Below are positions 20,083 through 28,777 of a stretch of DNA of 64,000 bases, one piece after another. The notes under the pieces were generated by a model that made no database searches, was not told the origin of the DNA, and saw nothing but the letters and a program-made list of their open reading frames with translations. Position 1 is the first letter of the stretch. Each line of letters opens with the position of its first letter. The position numbers and the translations under genes were made by a program. Source of the stretch: Alphaproteobacteria bacterium (lineage in GTDB: Bacteria; Myxococcota_A; UBA796; GCA-2862545); assembly GCA_020632875.1 (NCBI GenBank), contig JACKET010000014.1:112386-176385 (forward strand). The letters are read 5' to 3'.

Positions 20083-22035
20083 TCACACCTTCCTCGCCGA
20101 GAGCTCGAATTCGACGCGCTCGGAACCCGGGCGGAACGACAACTCGATGGCGAACGTGCCGCCATCGCTCGCGAAGCGGATGTTGTGGCCGCGTCGAACG
20201 AGCGCCATTGGGTGCCCGATCTCGAGCTGCGACGGCTGGGCCGGGCCCAGGTCGCAGAGGTGCGACCACTCGGCGTCGCCGATCTTGAGCTCGTGCTCGC
20301 CCTCGGAGATCTCCATCGTCACGGCGTACTTCAGCGGCCCGCTGCGTCGGAGCGGCAGATCGACGCCCCATCCGTTCATGGTGCCCCGCACGAAGAACGG
20401 AACACCGAAAGGCCCATCCTCTGCATCCACGGCGTGTGCCCATGCATCGAGCGGCATCGACCGCCCGTAGTCGAGGATCCTCCGAGCGATCTCCGGACGT
20501 CCGCGCTTGATGCGCTCCCATCCGGGTACAGGGAAGCGCAGCAGCGTCTCCAGATCACCGTGCTCGTCGAAGCGGTCTACGAGCAGGTCATCGCGGACGA
20601 CACGGTGACGGACGCGAAGGCCACTGGATGCCCCGTGGGCCAACAGCAGCGTCGTCGCGGCCTCGGTGCCGAGCTCGCCGACGAGTTCGACGAGGAACGC
20701 GTCCACCGGAGACCTGCGCATCGAACGGTCCAGCGACTCGGTGGCAGCCAGCATGTGCGGGTCTTCGGGCCGCGTGTCGTTGGCGAGGTGCTCGACGAGC
20801 GGCGAGAGCGCATCGTGCACGGGTGCCCGGCTCTCGAGCACGCGCAGGAGTGCTTCCCGATCCGACGGGACCCGGATGCTCTCGACCGCCATCGCGGGTC
20901 CGGAACCTGGCTCTCCCCGAACCCAGCCCTCCGGTGTGACCGTGACCTGCGTGGGTGCGTAGTACGTCCGGCTCCTGCCGAACGACAACACACAGTCGGT
21001 CTGACGAGCCAACCATCGCGTGTACCATGGAGGCTCCAGCACGGGAAGCGCTCCCGAGCGACCGTCTGCGGTGTGATAATGGAGCCACACGTCCAGACTC
21101 CCGATGTCACGCACGCCCGGCTCCGGGAGCAGTCGGAGGGTGACGAGCGCCGAGCGCCGCGTCTCCGGCCCCAGCGAGAGGGCTGGCTCCAGAGCGTGGG
21201 TCACGTCGGAGTCCTCGGCGAACGAGAACGTGTAGGCCGCATCTGCCGGGACACAGACCAACGCAGGGCCCCCGAAGCTGGGCTGAAACGCGCTGATCCG
21301 AACACTGTCGACATAGATTTGATGGGGACCGTGCGCCGCGAGCCACAGGGTCGTGAGCGCCCCCGCGTTCACGCGGCTGGGCGGATTGATGAGCCGCGTC
21401 AGGTACAGGCCGGGCGGCGCCTCCACCTGCGGCTCCCGCGCCTTGATGACCGTGGTGGGCTCGGCCTGCGTGCGGAATCCACCCGATGCGGCTTCCCTCC
21501 TGGGCATCTCTGGGTGCACCGACAGGGACACGAGGGGGCCGATCTGGCCCAACGCGGCCGGAATGACCGGCGCCTGGCCGGTCAGGTGGCGGTAGAGGCT
21601 CTCGTAGCCGTCCGGAAGGACGTAGCGGGTGTACGGATGGAGGACGTGCGGGACGTGCTCCCAATCCGGGGTCGGTGGATACGGCCTCGAGAACAGGACG
21701 GGGATGAACTTGGTGTTCCGGCCTCCGGACCGGTAGAGCGCCGTCGTGATGAGGTGGCCCTCGGCGTTGACGCCGAGGCCGCGCCCCGGGAGGTGTGTGC
21801 CCTCGAAGGAGGCCCGATACCTGTGCGTGCAGACACACAACACGTAGTCGGCCTGCTCGATCTGATCGACGATCCAGCGCGGCCAACCCACGTCCGGAGC
21901 GGGCGTGTAGCGGTCGATCACCGCGTCGACGCCATCGCCCCGGAGTCGGTCGGAGAGCGCCAACACCTGCGCCCGGTGCTCGTCGGACTCGTGGGAGTAG
22001 CTGATCAGGACGCGAGGTGGGTCGAGGTGGGTCAC
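20083..22035 (-). CDS. SEFIR-domain protein with CBM48-like C-terminus
   Basis: This is a 650-residue cytoplasmic protein. Residues about 5-165 are a SEFIR domain, the TIR relative: RVLISYSHESDEH at the start, WPRWIVDQIEQADYVLCV, and FIPVLFSR near the end. The middle (about 190-540) is a beta-rich and then helical region I cannot assign. The C-terminus (about 543-640) begins PFFVRGTMNGWGV and continues with YAVTMEISEGEHELKIGD, the pattern of a CBM48/AMPK-beta type glycogen-binding fold. The GTG at 22035 is placed just before the SEFIR domain; no strong ribosome site is visible, and no in-frame ATG is close. SEFIR domains in bacteria mediate assembly in conflict-type signalling; the carbohydrate-like module is an unusual partner. 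Confidence 0.8.
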   Translation of the reverse strand: MTHLDPPRVLISYSHESDEHRAQVLALSDRLRGDGVDAVIDRYTPAPDVGWPRWIVDQIEQADYVLCVCTHRYRASFEGTHLPGRGLGVNAEGHLITTALYRSGGRNTKFIPVLFSRPYPPTPDWEHVPHVLHPYTRYVLPDGYESLYRHLTGQAPVIPAALGQIGPLVSLSVHPEMPRREAASGGFRTQAEPTTVIKAREPQVEAPPGLYLTRLINPPSRVNAGALTTLWLAAHGPHQIYVDSVRISAFQPSFGGPALVCVPADAAYTFSFAEDSDVTHALEPALSLGPETRRSALVTLRLLPEPGVRDIGSLDVWLHYHTADGRSGALPVLEPPWYTRWLARQTDCVLSFGRSRTYYAPTQVTVTPEGWVRGEPGSGPAMAVESIRVPSDREALLRVLESRAPVHDALSPLVEHLANDTRPEDPHMLAATESLDRSMRRSPVDAFLVELVGELGTEAATTLLLAHGASSGLRVRHRVVRDDLLVDRFDEHGDLETLLRFPVPGWERIKRGRPEIARRILDYGRSMPLDAWAHAVDAEDGPFGVPFFVRGTMNGWGVDLPLRRSGPLKYAVTMEISEGEHELKIGDAEWSHLCDLGPAQPSQLEIGHPMALVRRGHNIRFASDGGTFAIELSFRPGSERVEFELSARKV

Positions 22036-22080
22036 CCACCCAAGATGGCGAACCCACCGGATGGATGCAAGAGCCAAGGG

Positions 22081-22109
22081 TTGGCGTGCAGACGCGGGAG
22101 AGCTACGCT
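22081..22109 (+). promoter_or_regulatory. Probable promoter of the TIR operon
   Basis: TTGGCG at 22081-22086 and TACGCT at 22104-22109 are 17 nt apart. They are followed by GGAGG at 22122-22126 and the start codon of the first gene of the operon. The arrangement is textbook, though the boxes are partial matches. Confidence 0.4.
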
Positions 22110-22134
22110 GACGGGTCCTGCGGAGGGCATTTCC

Positions 22135-22761
22135 GTGATGTTGTGGCTGATGTTGTCGATTCCTGGTGCGGAAGCGGGCTGCCCGAATCCAGGGCTCTGC
22201 GCCATCCTGGGTGAGATCAAGCAGGAGCTCGACAAGCAAGACGCCCTGATGGTCGACCTGTCCGACGACGCTGCCGCCGTCGCGCGAAGCGTCTCCGCGG
22301 ACGGGGAAACCAGCAGCGGAGTGCGCATGCTCGTGGAGGATCCCGGAGGATTCTTCGATGCGGCCAGGAACCGGTCCATCGCGATCCTGCCCGCGACGTA
22401 CGACGAACTGCTGCGGGCTCGGAGGACGATCGTGATTCGCCGCGGCGGGAATCGAGTAGACGAAGCGCTCGCTTCCGTCGCCAATCACCGGATCGAACCC
22501 CTATCGCCAGGAAGACTGGTAGATGCGCTGCGTGAGTCTCTGGAGGGCGAATCCGGAATCGTGCTCGACCTGTCGGACGATGCGACGATTCTGCGGCTCG
22601 AGCTGGTCGTCGACGAGGTCCGCTACAGGCTCGACCTCGACGTCGCCAAGACACTTGCGGCGGTAGGGGCCGGTGGTGCCGCCGGGCTGACTGTCGAGCG
22701 TCTCTCCACGGGAGAGGCTCTGGTCGATGATCCCGCCGGCCTGAAGCGGCCGGCGAAATGA
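22135..22761 (+). CDS. Small protein coupled to the TIR gene
   Basis: This 208-residue protein starts at GTG 22135 (GGAGG 8 nt upstream; an ATG lies one codon on). A short hydrophobic start (MLWLMLSIPGAEAG) may be a weak signal or anchor. The rest has no recognisable domain; it contains two similar phrases (VDLSDDAAA and LDLSDDATI) about 130 residues apart, suggesting an internal duplication. Its stop overlaps the start of the TIR gene (ATGA at 22758-22761), so the products are made in a coupled ratio, which suggests a sensor, regulator or immunity partner for the TIR protein. That role is inference. Confidence 0.75.
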   Translation: MMLWLMLSIPGAEAGCPNPGLCAILGEIKQELDKQDALMVDLSDDAAAVARSVSADGETSSGVRMLVEDPGGFFDAARNRSIAILPATYDELLRARRTIVIRRGGNRVDEALASVANHRIEPLSPGRLVDALRESLEGESGIVLDLSDDATILRLELVVDEVRYRLDLDVAKTLAAVGAGGAAGLTVERLSTGEALVDDPAGLKRPAK

Positions 22762-23261
22762 CCGAGGTGCTGCCCCGGTGTTTCGTATCGCATGCAAGGT
22801 GGGACGAGCAGCACCTTCCTGCAGTGTGCGAGAAGGTTCGAGAGAGCGCGGGTGCCACATCTTTCTTCATCGACACCGAAGCCTTGCGTGTCGGAGATCT
22901 GTGGGAGCTTCGGCTCACCGAGGAGCTGTTGCGGGCCGACCTCGTAGCGATCGTGTGGAGCCGACGGGCCGCGCGCTCCAAGTGGATGGCCCTGGAGATC
23001 ATGCAGACGTTGGCACGACGGGATGTGCATGCCATTCGGGTGCTGGTTTTTCTCGCAGATGCGACACCTGTACCCAACATACTGCAGCCATTCCAGCATC
23101 ACCACCTCACACAAACGACGCGTTCTCAGTGGTCGGTGATCGGTCTGGCGTGGTGGGTCGGGGTGGTGGTGGGTGCCGTAGTCACTCCACCACCGTGGGC
23201 GATTGTGTCGATCGGATGTGCTCTGGCGGCAGGCACCGGGTGGCTGAGTCGGCGGGCGTGA
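22758..23261 (+). CDS. TIR domain protein with C-terminal membrane helices
   Basis: This is a 167-residue protein. Residues about 5-110 are a TIR domain: CFVSHARWDEQHL begins it, and SKWMALEIM places a Glu (E80) where NAD-cleaving TIRs carry their catalytic Glu. Two hydrophobic segments follow (WSVIGLAWWVGVVVGAVV and WAIVSIGCALAAG), so the protein should be held in the inner membrane with TIR in the cytoplasm. TIR domains in bacteria either hydrolyse NAD or make signalling nucleotides during anti-phage responses. The small size and membrane tail make it unlike the large fused TIR effectors. It is coupled to the gene before it. Confidence 0.85.
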   Translation: MTEVLPRCFVSHARWDEQHLPAVCEKVRESAGATSFFIDTEALRVGDLWELRLTEELLRADLVAIVWSRRAARSKWMALEIMQTLARRDVHAIRVLVFLADATPVPNILQPFQHHHLTQTTRSQWSVIGLAWWVGVVVGAVVTPPPWAIVSIGCALAAGTGWLSRRA

Positions 23262-23319
23262 GGTGTGCGCGGCCCGCGAGAGTCGGGCGCGACCGAGTGA
23301 CGAGCGAGGCCCATGGTAG

Positions 23320-23340
23320 CCTGCCCACCCAGGGGGCAGG
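23320..23340. other. Hairpin overlapping the ribosome site of a small ORF
   Basis: CCTGCCC (23320-23326) and GGGCAGG (23334-23340) form a perfect 7-bp stem with a 7-nt loop. It lies 59 nt after the TIR stop and directly before the ATG at 23343. It may end the TIR transcript, or it may hide the GGGGG ribosome site of the next small ORF. Confidence 0.4.
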
Positions 23341-23342
23341 CC

Positions 23343-23438
23343 ATGCACGAAGAGTTGGAGCAAATCGTCGGGAAGCTCGACAAGCCCGCCGGTGGCTTGT
23401 GCATCCCGGGGTGCCGACTTCAGCGGGATACGCCCTGA
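23343..23438 (+). CDS. Possible 31-residue peptide
   Basis: A short frame beginning MHEELEQIVGKLDKPAGG and continuing with LCIPGCRLQRDTP. An acidic helical N-terminus, a Gly-Gly pair and a short Cys-containing tail recall double-glycine peptide precursors, but there is no exporter or modification gene near. GGGGG precedes the ATG within a hairpin. It may be a real small gene or chance. Confidence 0.25.
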   Translation: MHEELEQIVGKLDKPAGGLCIPGCRLQRDTP

Positions 23439-23483
23439 GGGTCACCCCGACTTCGGGTAGGCTGAATGGTCCATGAGGGAACG

Positions 23484-23624
23484 ATGCGACACGTCGCCAC
23501 GCTCTTCGCCATCTTCGGTCTGGGGGTCGGATGTGACCTCGACCTGAGCATCGCCGTCTTCGACGGCACTCCCCACGCCATGATGTGGGCTGACCCGTCG
23601 TCCGGAGGCGTCGGCAGGCCGTGA
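23484..23624 (+). CDS. Small lipoprotein (46 residues)
   Basis: MRHVATLFAIFGLGVGC is a clean lipoprotein signal with a lipobox-type GVGC, followed by 29 residues (DLDLSIAVFDGTPHAMM and so on). GAGGGA lies about 4 nt before the ATG. Its TGA overlaps the GTG of the FG-GAP lipoprotein (GTGA at 23621-23624), so the two are translationally coupled. The mature peptide is very short; it may be a real small lipoprotein or a leader that controls translation of the next gene. Confidence 0.5.
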   Translation: MRHVATLFAIFGLGVGCDLDLSIAVFDGTPHAMMWADPSSGGVGRP

Positions 23625-24847
23625 ATCCGAGAACCGGCGTCCTGTTCACCGTGCTCGTCGCGTGCACCGGCGAACCGGCCCCTCCGGACAGGATCGACAC
23701 GGACCCAACGTTCGATCTCCCCGCGTTCGACACCGTGCTCGCCGGCGGGGTCGGCCAGACCGCGGGGGACGGAATCGCCACCTGCGACGACGGGAGCGGC
23801 GCGGCTCTATTCGTGGCGGCGACCTCGCGCTCGGACCCGAAGAGCGCCCCACCCAGCGCGCTCTTCCGCATCGTGCCCGAGCGGGCGGCCGGGACGGTCG
23901 ACCTCCCGGGGTCCGACCTCGCTTCGGCACTGCAGCTCTGGCACTTCCACCAGACCCTGGGGACGTCGTTCTCCCCGAGCCCGGTCGGCGGCGAGTGTGG
24001 CGTGGCATTCGACGACTTCGGGACCACGCGCTGGCTGCCGTCGCTACGGAGCGACGCCACGCCCGAGCAGGCCCTGGACCTGCAGACGGTCAATCGGCCG
24101 ACGAGCCGCTGCGGGGATCTCACCGGAGACGGCGTCGAGGACCTCTGCCTGGAAGGGCTCCTGATCTACGACGGGACCGCGCTCTCTGCCGATCCCACCA
24201 CCGTCGTCGCGGGCTACGGCGACGTGGCCGACCTCGAGACCGTGCTCGTGAACGGTCACCGGATTCTCGGGGACTTCTCGGGTGCCCTGTTGGCCTGGAC
24301 GCTGCCGCTCGAGCCGGGTTCCGAACCGCGGACGATTCCGTCGGGTGTGGCCTCCGCCCATGCCGGACAGCGCCTGTGCGGCGGGCTCGAAGGCCCGGAC
24401 GGGAGACCCGCCGTCTTCGTCAGCGGTCACATGATGGACGACCGGCGAGGCGGAGGATGGGTGCTCTACGTCGACGATCTCGCCGATGCTGCGACACTCG
24501 ATTCCGCGGCCTTCCGCACCCTGAGGCCATCCGAGCCCGACGACCTGTGGTTCGGCCTCTCGTGTGCCGTGGGTGACGTCGACGGAGACGGAGCCATCGA
24601 TCTCCTTGTCGGAAGCCAGGGCTCGGCGGACAGTCCCGGACGGGTGTATCTCTTCCGCGGACCCGACTATCGGGTCACGACGACGTGGGAGGGCCCGCGC
24701 CGCAGCTCCGGCTTCGGCGCCGGGCTCGCGGTCGGCGACTTCGACCGCGACGGTCGACCCGACATCGCGGTCGGCGCGCCATGGGCCGACGACGAGCTGC
24801 GGGGGCACGTCTACGTCCGATTCGGACCCGTCGACAGCTGGGACTGA
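23621..24847 (+). CDS. FG-GAP/VCBS-repeat lipoprotein
   Basis: This is a 408-residue probable lipoprotein (MNPRTGVLFTVLVAC). The C-terminal part holds integrin-alpha-type FG-GAP repeats with calcium-binding loops: VGDVDGDGAIDLLVGS and VGDFDRDGRPDIAVGAP are clear, and CGDLTGDGVEDLCLEG is a further one. Such repeats fold into a beta-propeller and are usually found on the cell surface, in binding or scaffold roles. The end of the gene abuts the end of the MopE-repeat gene on the other strand with no gap. Confidence 0.85.
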   Translation: MNPRTGVLFTVLVACTGEPAPPDRIDTDPTFDLPAFDTVLAGGVGQTAGDGIATCDDGSGAALFVAATSRSDPKSAPPSALFRIVPERAAGTVDLPGSDLASALQLWHFHQTLGTSFSPSPVGGECGVAFDDFGTTRWLPSLRSDATPEQALDLQTVNRPTSRCGDLTGDGVEDLCLEGLLIYDGTALSADPTTVVAGYGDVADLETVLVNGHRILGDFSGALLAWTLPLEPGSEPRTIPSGVASAHAGQRLCGGLEGPDGRPAVFVSGHMMDDRRGGGWVLYVDDLADAATLDSAAFRTLRPSEPDDLWFGLSCAVGDVDGDGAIDLLVGSQGSADSPGRVYLFRGPDYRVTTTWEGPRRSSGFGAGLAVGDFDRDGRPDIAVGAPWADDELRGHVYVRFGPVDSWD

Positions 24848-27800
24848 TCAGCGACGACGGCTCAGCACACCCGCCCAGCCCGGAACCGGCGCCGGCGCAC
24901 GGCACCCGCAGCCCTTCGCGTCCGAGCCCTCGGGGACGGGCGCCAGCGCTGGAAAGGTCTCGAAGCGCTCGACCTCGACGGCCTCCCAGGGGCCCGGATC
25001 GTACGGCGGGTCGACCGGCACGGCGTCGTCGGGCACGTCGGCGAAGGGCCAGGTGCGCGCCGCGGTACCGCCCGGAACGAACGCGATGGCGCTGAACTGG
25101 CGCCCCCCGTCGGTCGCGACATCCACGCGGGCCTCGTCGCGGCGCCAGGGCGCGGTGGCGTACACCCGATCGATCGGTGCGCTCGGCTGCGGAGGGGTGC
25201 GGGCCCACACACCGTGCACACGCCAGAGGTGGGCCGGGCCGGGCGACTGGAGAACGTCGCCCGCGATGCCCTCGCTCCAGTTGCCGACCCCCGTGCGGTA
25301 CGCCGCGTAGAGCACGGCGCCGTCGGGCCGCATGCCCAGCGAGGCGGCATCGGCGAACCGCAGGTCGAAGAACCCGATCTCGGTGTTTCGGAAGAGATAC
25401 TGCCAATGGGCCGAGATCCCCTCGATCCAGTGCGCGGCATTGCCCGTGCTGTACGGCGTCAGCGTGTGGCCCGGCAGCTCGCCGCCGCAGAACGCGTCGA
25501 CCGTCGCGGCGAGCAGGGCGCGCTCGGGCTCCGTCCAGACCACGGCATCCTCGTCGCCGGCACGGGCGACCGCGAAGGCGTTCACGGCCGCCGTCTGGAC
25601 GGCTCCGGCACTGTCGATGCACACCGTGGGCTCGTGGCCGTCGCCCCAGACGATCCAGCGGGCGCCGACGTGGATCACGCCGACCGGTGTCTCCAGGCCG
25701 TGCGCGAAGGCCCCGGCCGCCGTGTCGAGCGTGTCGGACCCCAGGATCGCGAGGTCGCCGGCGTCGTCGTACGCGCACGCCACGGCGCCCGCGCCGTCTT
25801 CCACGAGCTGCGGCGCGACGGCGTCGGCCGGGACGGTGAGATCGAGGCTCCACACGCGCTGGCCCTCGACCATGCAGGCCGTCTCGGAGGTCGTGCCGAT
25901 GGAGGTGATCGCCTCGAGCGGAGAGGCGTCGATGCTGGCCTGCCCCGAAGGACCGGCGTTCGCGCGGAACGCCTCGGCATCGAGCCACTCGGCGGCCCCT
26001 CCGTGCCGGGTGTACCGCCACAGGCGCCAGTCGAGCCCGTACGTGAGCGGGTACGCCACGTGTCGCCCGCGAGCCCCGAGCAGGGCCTCTCCGGGCTCGA
26101 TGGTCTCGGGCACGGGCACCAGGAGGCCGGCGGTGAAGTCGTTCGCGCCCAACAGGAATCCATCGCGGAACCAGCCGCCGACGCGCCGGAAGGGCCGCTG
26201 CGGGGCTCCCGTCGGCCGGAACCCGTCGTCCAGCACCACGGCGGACAGGTCGTCGAAGTGCGCCATCCATCCGCCGTCGGGCAGGCGGAACAGGTGCTCG
26301 ACCCGGCGGCCGGGGGGCTCGATGCGCAGGAGGCTGGTCACGTACAGCTCGTCGTCCCGCCCGACCGCGGCCACGCTCGCGGGACCCGTCGCACTGGCGA
26401 TCCGCACGAGGATGCGATCCGAGGCGACGTCGTGCCCGATCCACTCGATGGCGCTGCCGCCGGGCGCCCAGGACGGACACGTCCCCTCCGCGGCTTCGGC
26501 CCGGGTGAGCGCACACGCCGGGCTGCCGATGGGAGCCGGCGAGCCGCCGGGAGCCGCGACCGAGAGCACGTTGTCGGGCGACATCACCAGCGCGGTGCCG
26601 TCGACGAACACCCGGAAGCGGAACGGCGTCGTCTGCAGCCCGTACGACACCGTGGTGACGGCGCCCGTCTGGAGGTCGGTGCGCTCGAACGTGTCGCCGG
26701 GCAGGAGCCGGAAGTCGTACGCGAGGTCGGCCGTGAGCAGCGAGACCTCGGAGAGCGGCACCGAGGAGGCGTCCTCGCGCACACAGGAGCCGTTGACGCA
26801 CGCGACGCCGCCCACGAAGGCGTCGTACGTGTGGATGTTGTCGGCGAAGACCTCGGTGGGCAACAGCGGCCAGAGGTCGATCTCGTTCGACTCGACCCAC
26901 GCGCGCCGCTCGGTCGGCAGGGGGTCGGGTACGGTCGGGTCGGTGCCGCCGAATCCGGCTTCGAGCCCGTCCGCCATCCCGTCGCCGTCGGTGTCGGACG
27001 ACAGCGGATCGGTGCCCAGCGCGGCCTCTCGAGCCGCCGAGAGCCCGTCGAGATCGAGGTCGGCGCCCGGCGTGACGACGAGGGGACGGATCTCGTCGCC
27101 GAGATCCGCGAAGACCTCGCCATCCGACGTACCCACGAGGCTCATCCGCGCCGCACCCGCGTGTGCGAGGTCGGAGACGTCGAGCAGGGCGTTGCTGGCC
27201 ACCGGCGACCCGGCGTCGAGCGGGAGGACCGCGAGCCACGAGCGCGGCGTGACCCCCGAGCGGCTCGCCTGGACGAAGATGACGTCCAGATCGGAATTCC
27301 AGACGATCCGGGGCTCTTCGACCATGTCGGGGATGACGGTCAGCGGCCGCAGCGTGCCGTCGGTGCCGATCGCCAGGACGCCGGTCGCCGAGACGACCGG
27401 GTTGGGCGGGTAGATCGGGGCGGCGACGATGATCTCACCCGACGGCGCGACGAACGCGGTGGACGGGTGCCACGTGCCGCTCCAGCCCGGCCACACGGCC
27501 GTGAGCATCTCGTCGAACAGCGGGTCGAGCTCGGTGTTCAGGAACACCCGCTCGACCGAGCCATCGAGGCCCACGCGCACCAGGCCCTCCTCACCGGGCA
27601 GGTAGACGTGGCCCGCGTCGGCGCCCACGGTCGAGAGCTCGGCCAGCGGGGCGGCGAGGCTCTCGGACGGCTCGAGGAACGACGAGAGATCCTGGACGAT
27701 CAGGGATCCCTGCCGAGGGATCACCGCGGAGTCGTGGTCGTCGCAGTCGGTCAGGCAGGTGAACCCGTCGGCGTCGAGGTCGCCGATGTCGGGCGTGCTG

Positions 27801-28777
27801 GCGTCGCAGTCGTCGTCGACCTGGTTGGCGCACCGCTCGGGGGCGCCAGGATGTACGTCGGGATCCGAGTCGTCGCAGTCGGATTCACAGTCGGACCCGT
27901 CGCCATCGGCGTCGAGCACGTCGGGCGTGGACGGGTCGCAGTCGTCGTCGATGCCGTTGCAGCCCACCTCGACCGCACCGGGATGGCGGCCGGGGTCGGA
28001 GTCGTCGCAGTCGTCGGCGCACGCGGCGAACCCGTCGCCATCGGCATCGATGCCGTCGGCAGTGGCGGCGAGGCAGTCGTCGTCGACCCCGTTGCACGCG
28101 ATCTCGGAGGGGCCGGGGACGCTCGGGTCGGAGTCGTCGCAGTCTTCGAGGCAGCGAGCCGCCCCGTCGCCGTCGAAGTCCTCGAACGCCACGGTCGACG
28201 GGTCGCAGTCGAGGTCTTCCGAGAAGCAGCCGATGAGCGGGTTGCCAGGGAAGCGCGCGGGGTCGGCGTCGTCACAGTCGAGGTCGCAGGTCGCGCCGTC
28301 TGCGTCGGCATCGAGCAGGTCGTCGGTCGCGGGATCGCAGTCGTCGTCGATGCCGTTGCAGCCGATCTCCGCCGCCCCGGGGTGGATGGACTGGGACAGG
28401 TCTTCGCAGTCCCCTGCGCACGCCGCCACCCCGTCGGAGTCGGCATCGACCCCGTCGGGCGTGCTCGGGTCGCAGTCGTCGTCGACCCCGTTGCACGCGA
28501 CCTCGATCGACACGCACGAGACCCGATGGATCTCGACCACATCCTGCACCACCGACACCGCCCAGGGCGGACCCGTCGTGGGGATGCCGGGAACCAGCCC
28601 GAGATCCGCCCCGGTGGCGAGGTCGCGGCAGCGCGTCGAGCGACCGTACCCGTCGGCGTCGACCCAGGACACGCCGAGCACCGACGGCTCCCACTCCACG
28701 GCGCCGAGCACGAGCCCCGAGCTGCCCTCGATCGGCACGTCCGGGTCGGCCCACGCGAGCGCCAGCGCCCAGATCAC
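24848..28777 (-). CDS. MopE-repeat secreted protein with MYXO-CTERM-like tail
   Basis: This is a 1309-residue exported protein with a short signal peptide (MIWALALAWA). Residues about 93-365 hold six or more MopE-type repeats with the pattern CNGVDDDCDPST...DADGDG...DCDDSDP, thought to bind metals (copper in the methanotroph protein MopE). The long remainder has beta-rich segments with TSP-like Asp repeats (SDTDGDGMADGLEAGF). The last residues (KGCGCRAPAPVPGWAGVLSRRR, shown here as GCGC, then a short neutral stretch, then RRR) resemble the MYXO-CTERM signal, but the usual hydrophobic span is missing. Its start overlaps the stop of the upstream lipoprotein gene (ATGA), so the two form an operon. 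Confidence 0.85.
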   Translation of the reverse strand: MIWALALAWADPDVPIEGSSGLVLGAVEWEPSVLGVSWVDADGYGRSTRCRDLATGADLGLVPGIPTTGPPWAVSVVQDVVEIHRVSCVSIEVACNGVDDDCDPSTPDGVDADSDGVAACAGDCEDLSQSIHPGAAEIGCNGIDDDCDPATDDLLDADADGATCDLDCDDADPARFPGNPLIGCFSEDLDCDPSTVAFEDFDGDGAARCLEDCDDSDPSVPGPSEIACNGVDDDCLAATADGIDADGDGFAACADDCDDSDPGRHPGAVEVGCNGIDDDCDPSTPDVLDADGDGSDCESDCDDSDPDVHPGAPERCANQVDDDCDASTPDIGDLDADGFTCLTDCDDHDSAVIPRQGSLIVQDLSSFLEPSESLAAPLAELSTVGADAGHVYLPGEEGLVRVGLDGSVERVFLNTELDPLFDEMLTAVWPGWSGTWHPSTAFVAPSGEIIVAAPIYPPNPVVSATGVLAIGTDGTLRPLTVIPDMVEEPRIVWNSDLDVIFVQASRSGVTPRSWLAVLPLDAGSPVASNALLDVSDLAHAGAARMSLVGTSDGEVFADLGDEIRPLVVTPGADLDLDGLSAAREAALGTDPLSSDTDGDGMADGLEAGFGGTDPTVPDPLPTERRAWVESNEIDLWPLLPTEVFADNIHTYDAFVGGVACVNGSCVREDASSVPLSEVSLLTADLAYDFRLLPGDTFERTDLQTGAVTTVSYGLQTTPFRFRVFVDGTALVMSPDNVLSVAAPGGSPAPIGSPACALTRAEAAEGTCPSWAPGGSAIEWIGHDVASDRILVRIASATGPASVAAVGRDDELYVTSLLRIEPPGRRVEHLFRLPDGGWMAHFDDLSAVVLDDGFRPTGAPQRPFRRVGGWFRDGFLLGANDFTAGLLVPVPETIEPGEALLGARGRHVAYPLTYGLDWRLWRYTRHGGAAEWLDAEAFRANAGPSGQASIDASPLEAITSIGTTSETACMVEGQRVWSLDLTVPADAVAPQLVEDGAGAVACAYDDAGDLAILGSDTLDTAAGAFAHGLETPVGVIHVGARWIVWGDGHEPTVCIDSAGAVQTAAVNAFAVARAGDEDAVVWTEPERALLAATVDAFCGGELPGHTLTPYSTGNAAHWIEGISAHWQYLFRNTEIGFFDLRFADAASLGMRPDGAVLYAAYRTGVGNWSEGIAGDVLQSPGPAHLWRVHGVWARTPPQPSAPIDRVYATAPWRRDEARVDVATDGGRQFSAIAFVPGGTAARTWPFADVPDDAVPVDPPYDPGPWEAVEVERFETFPALAPVPEGSDAKGCGCRAPAPVPGWAGVLSRRR

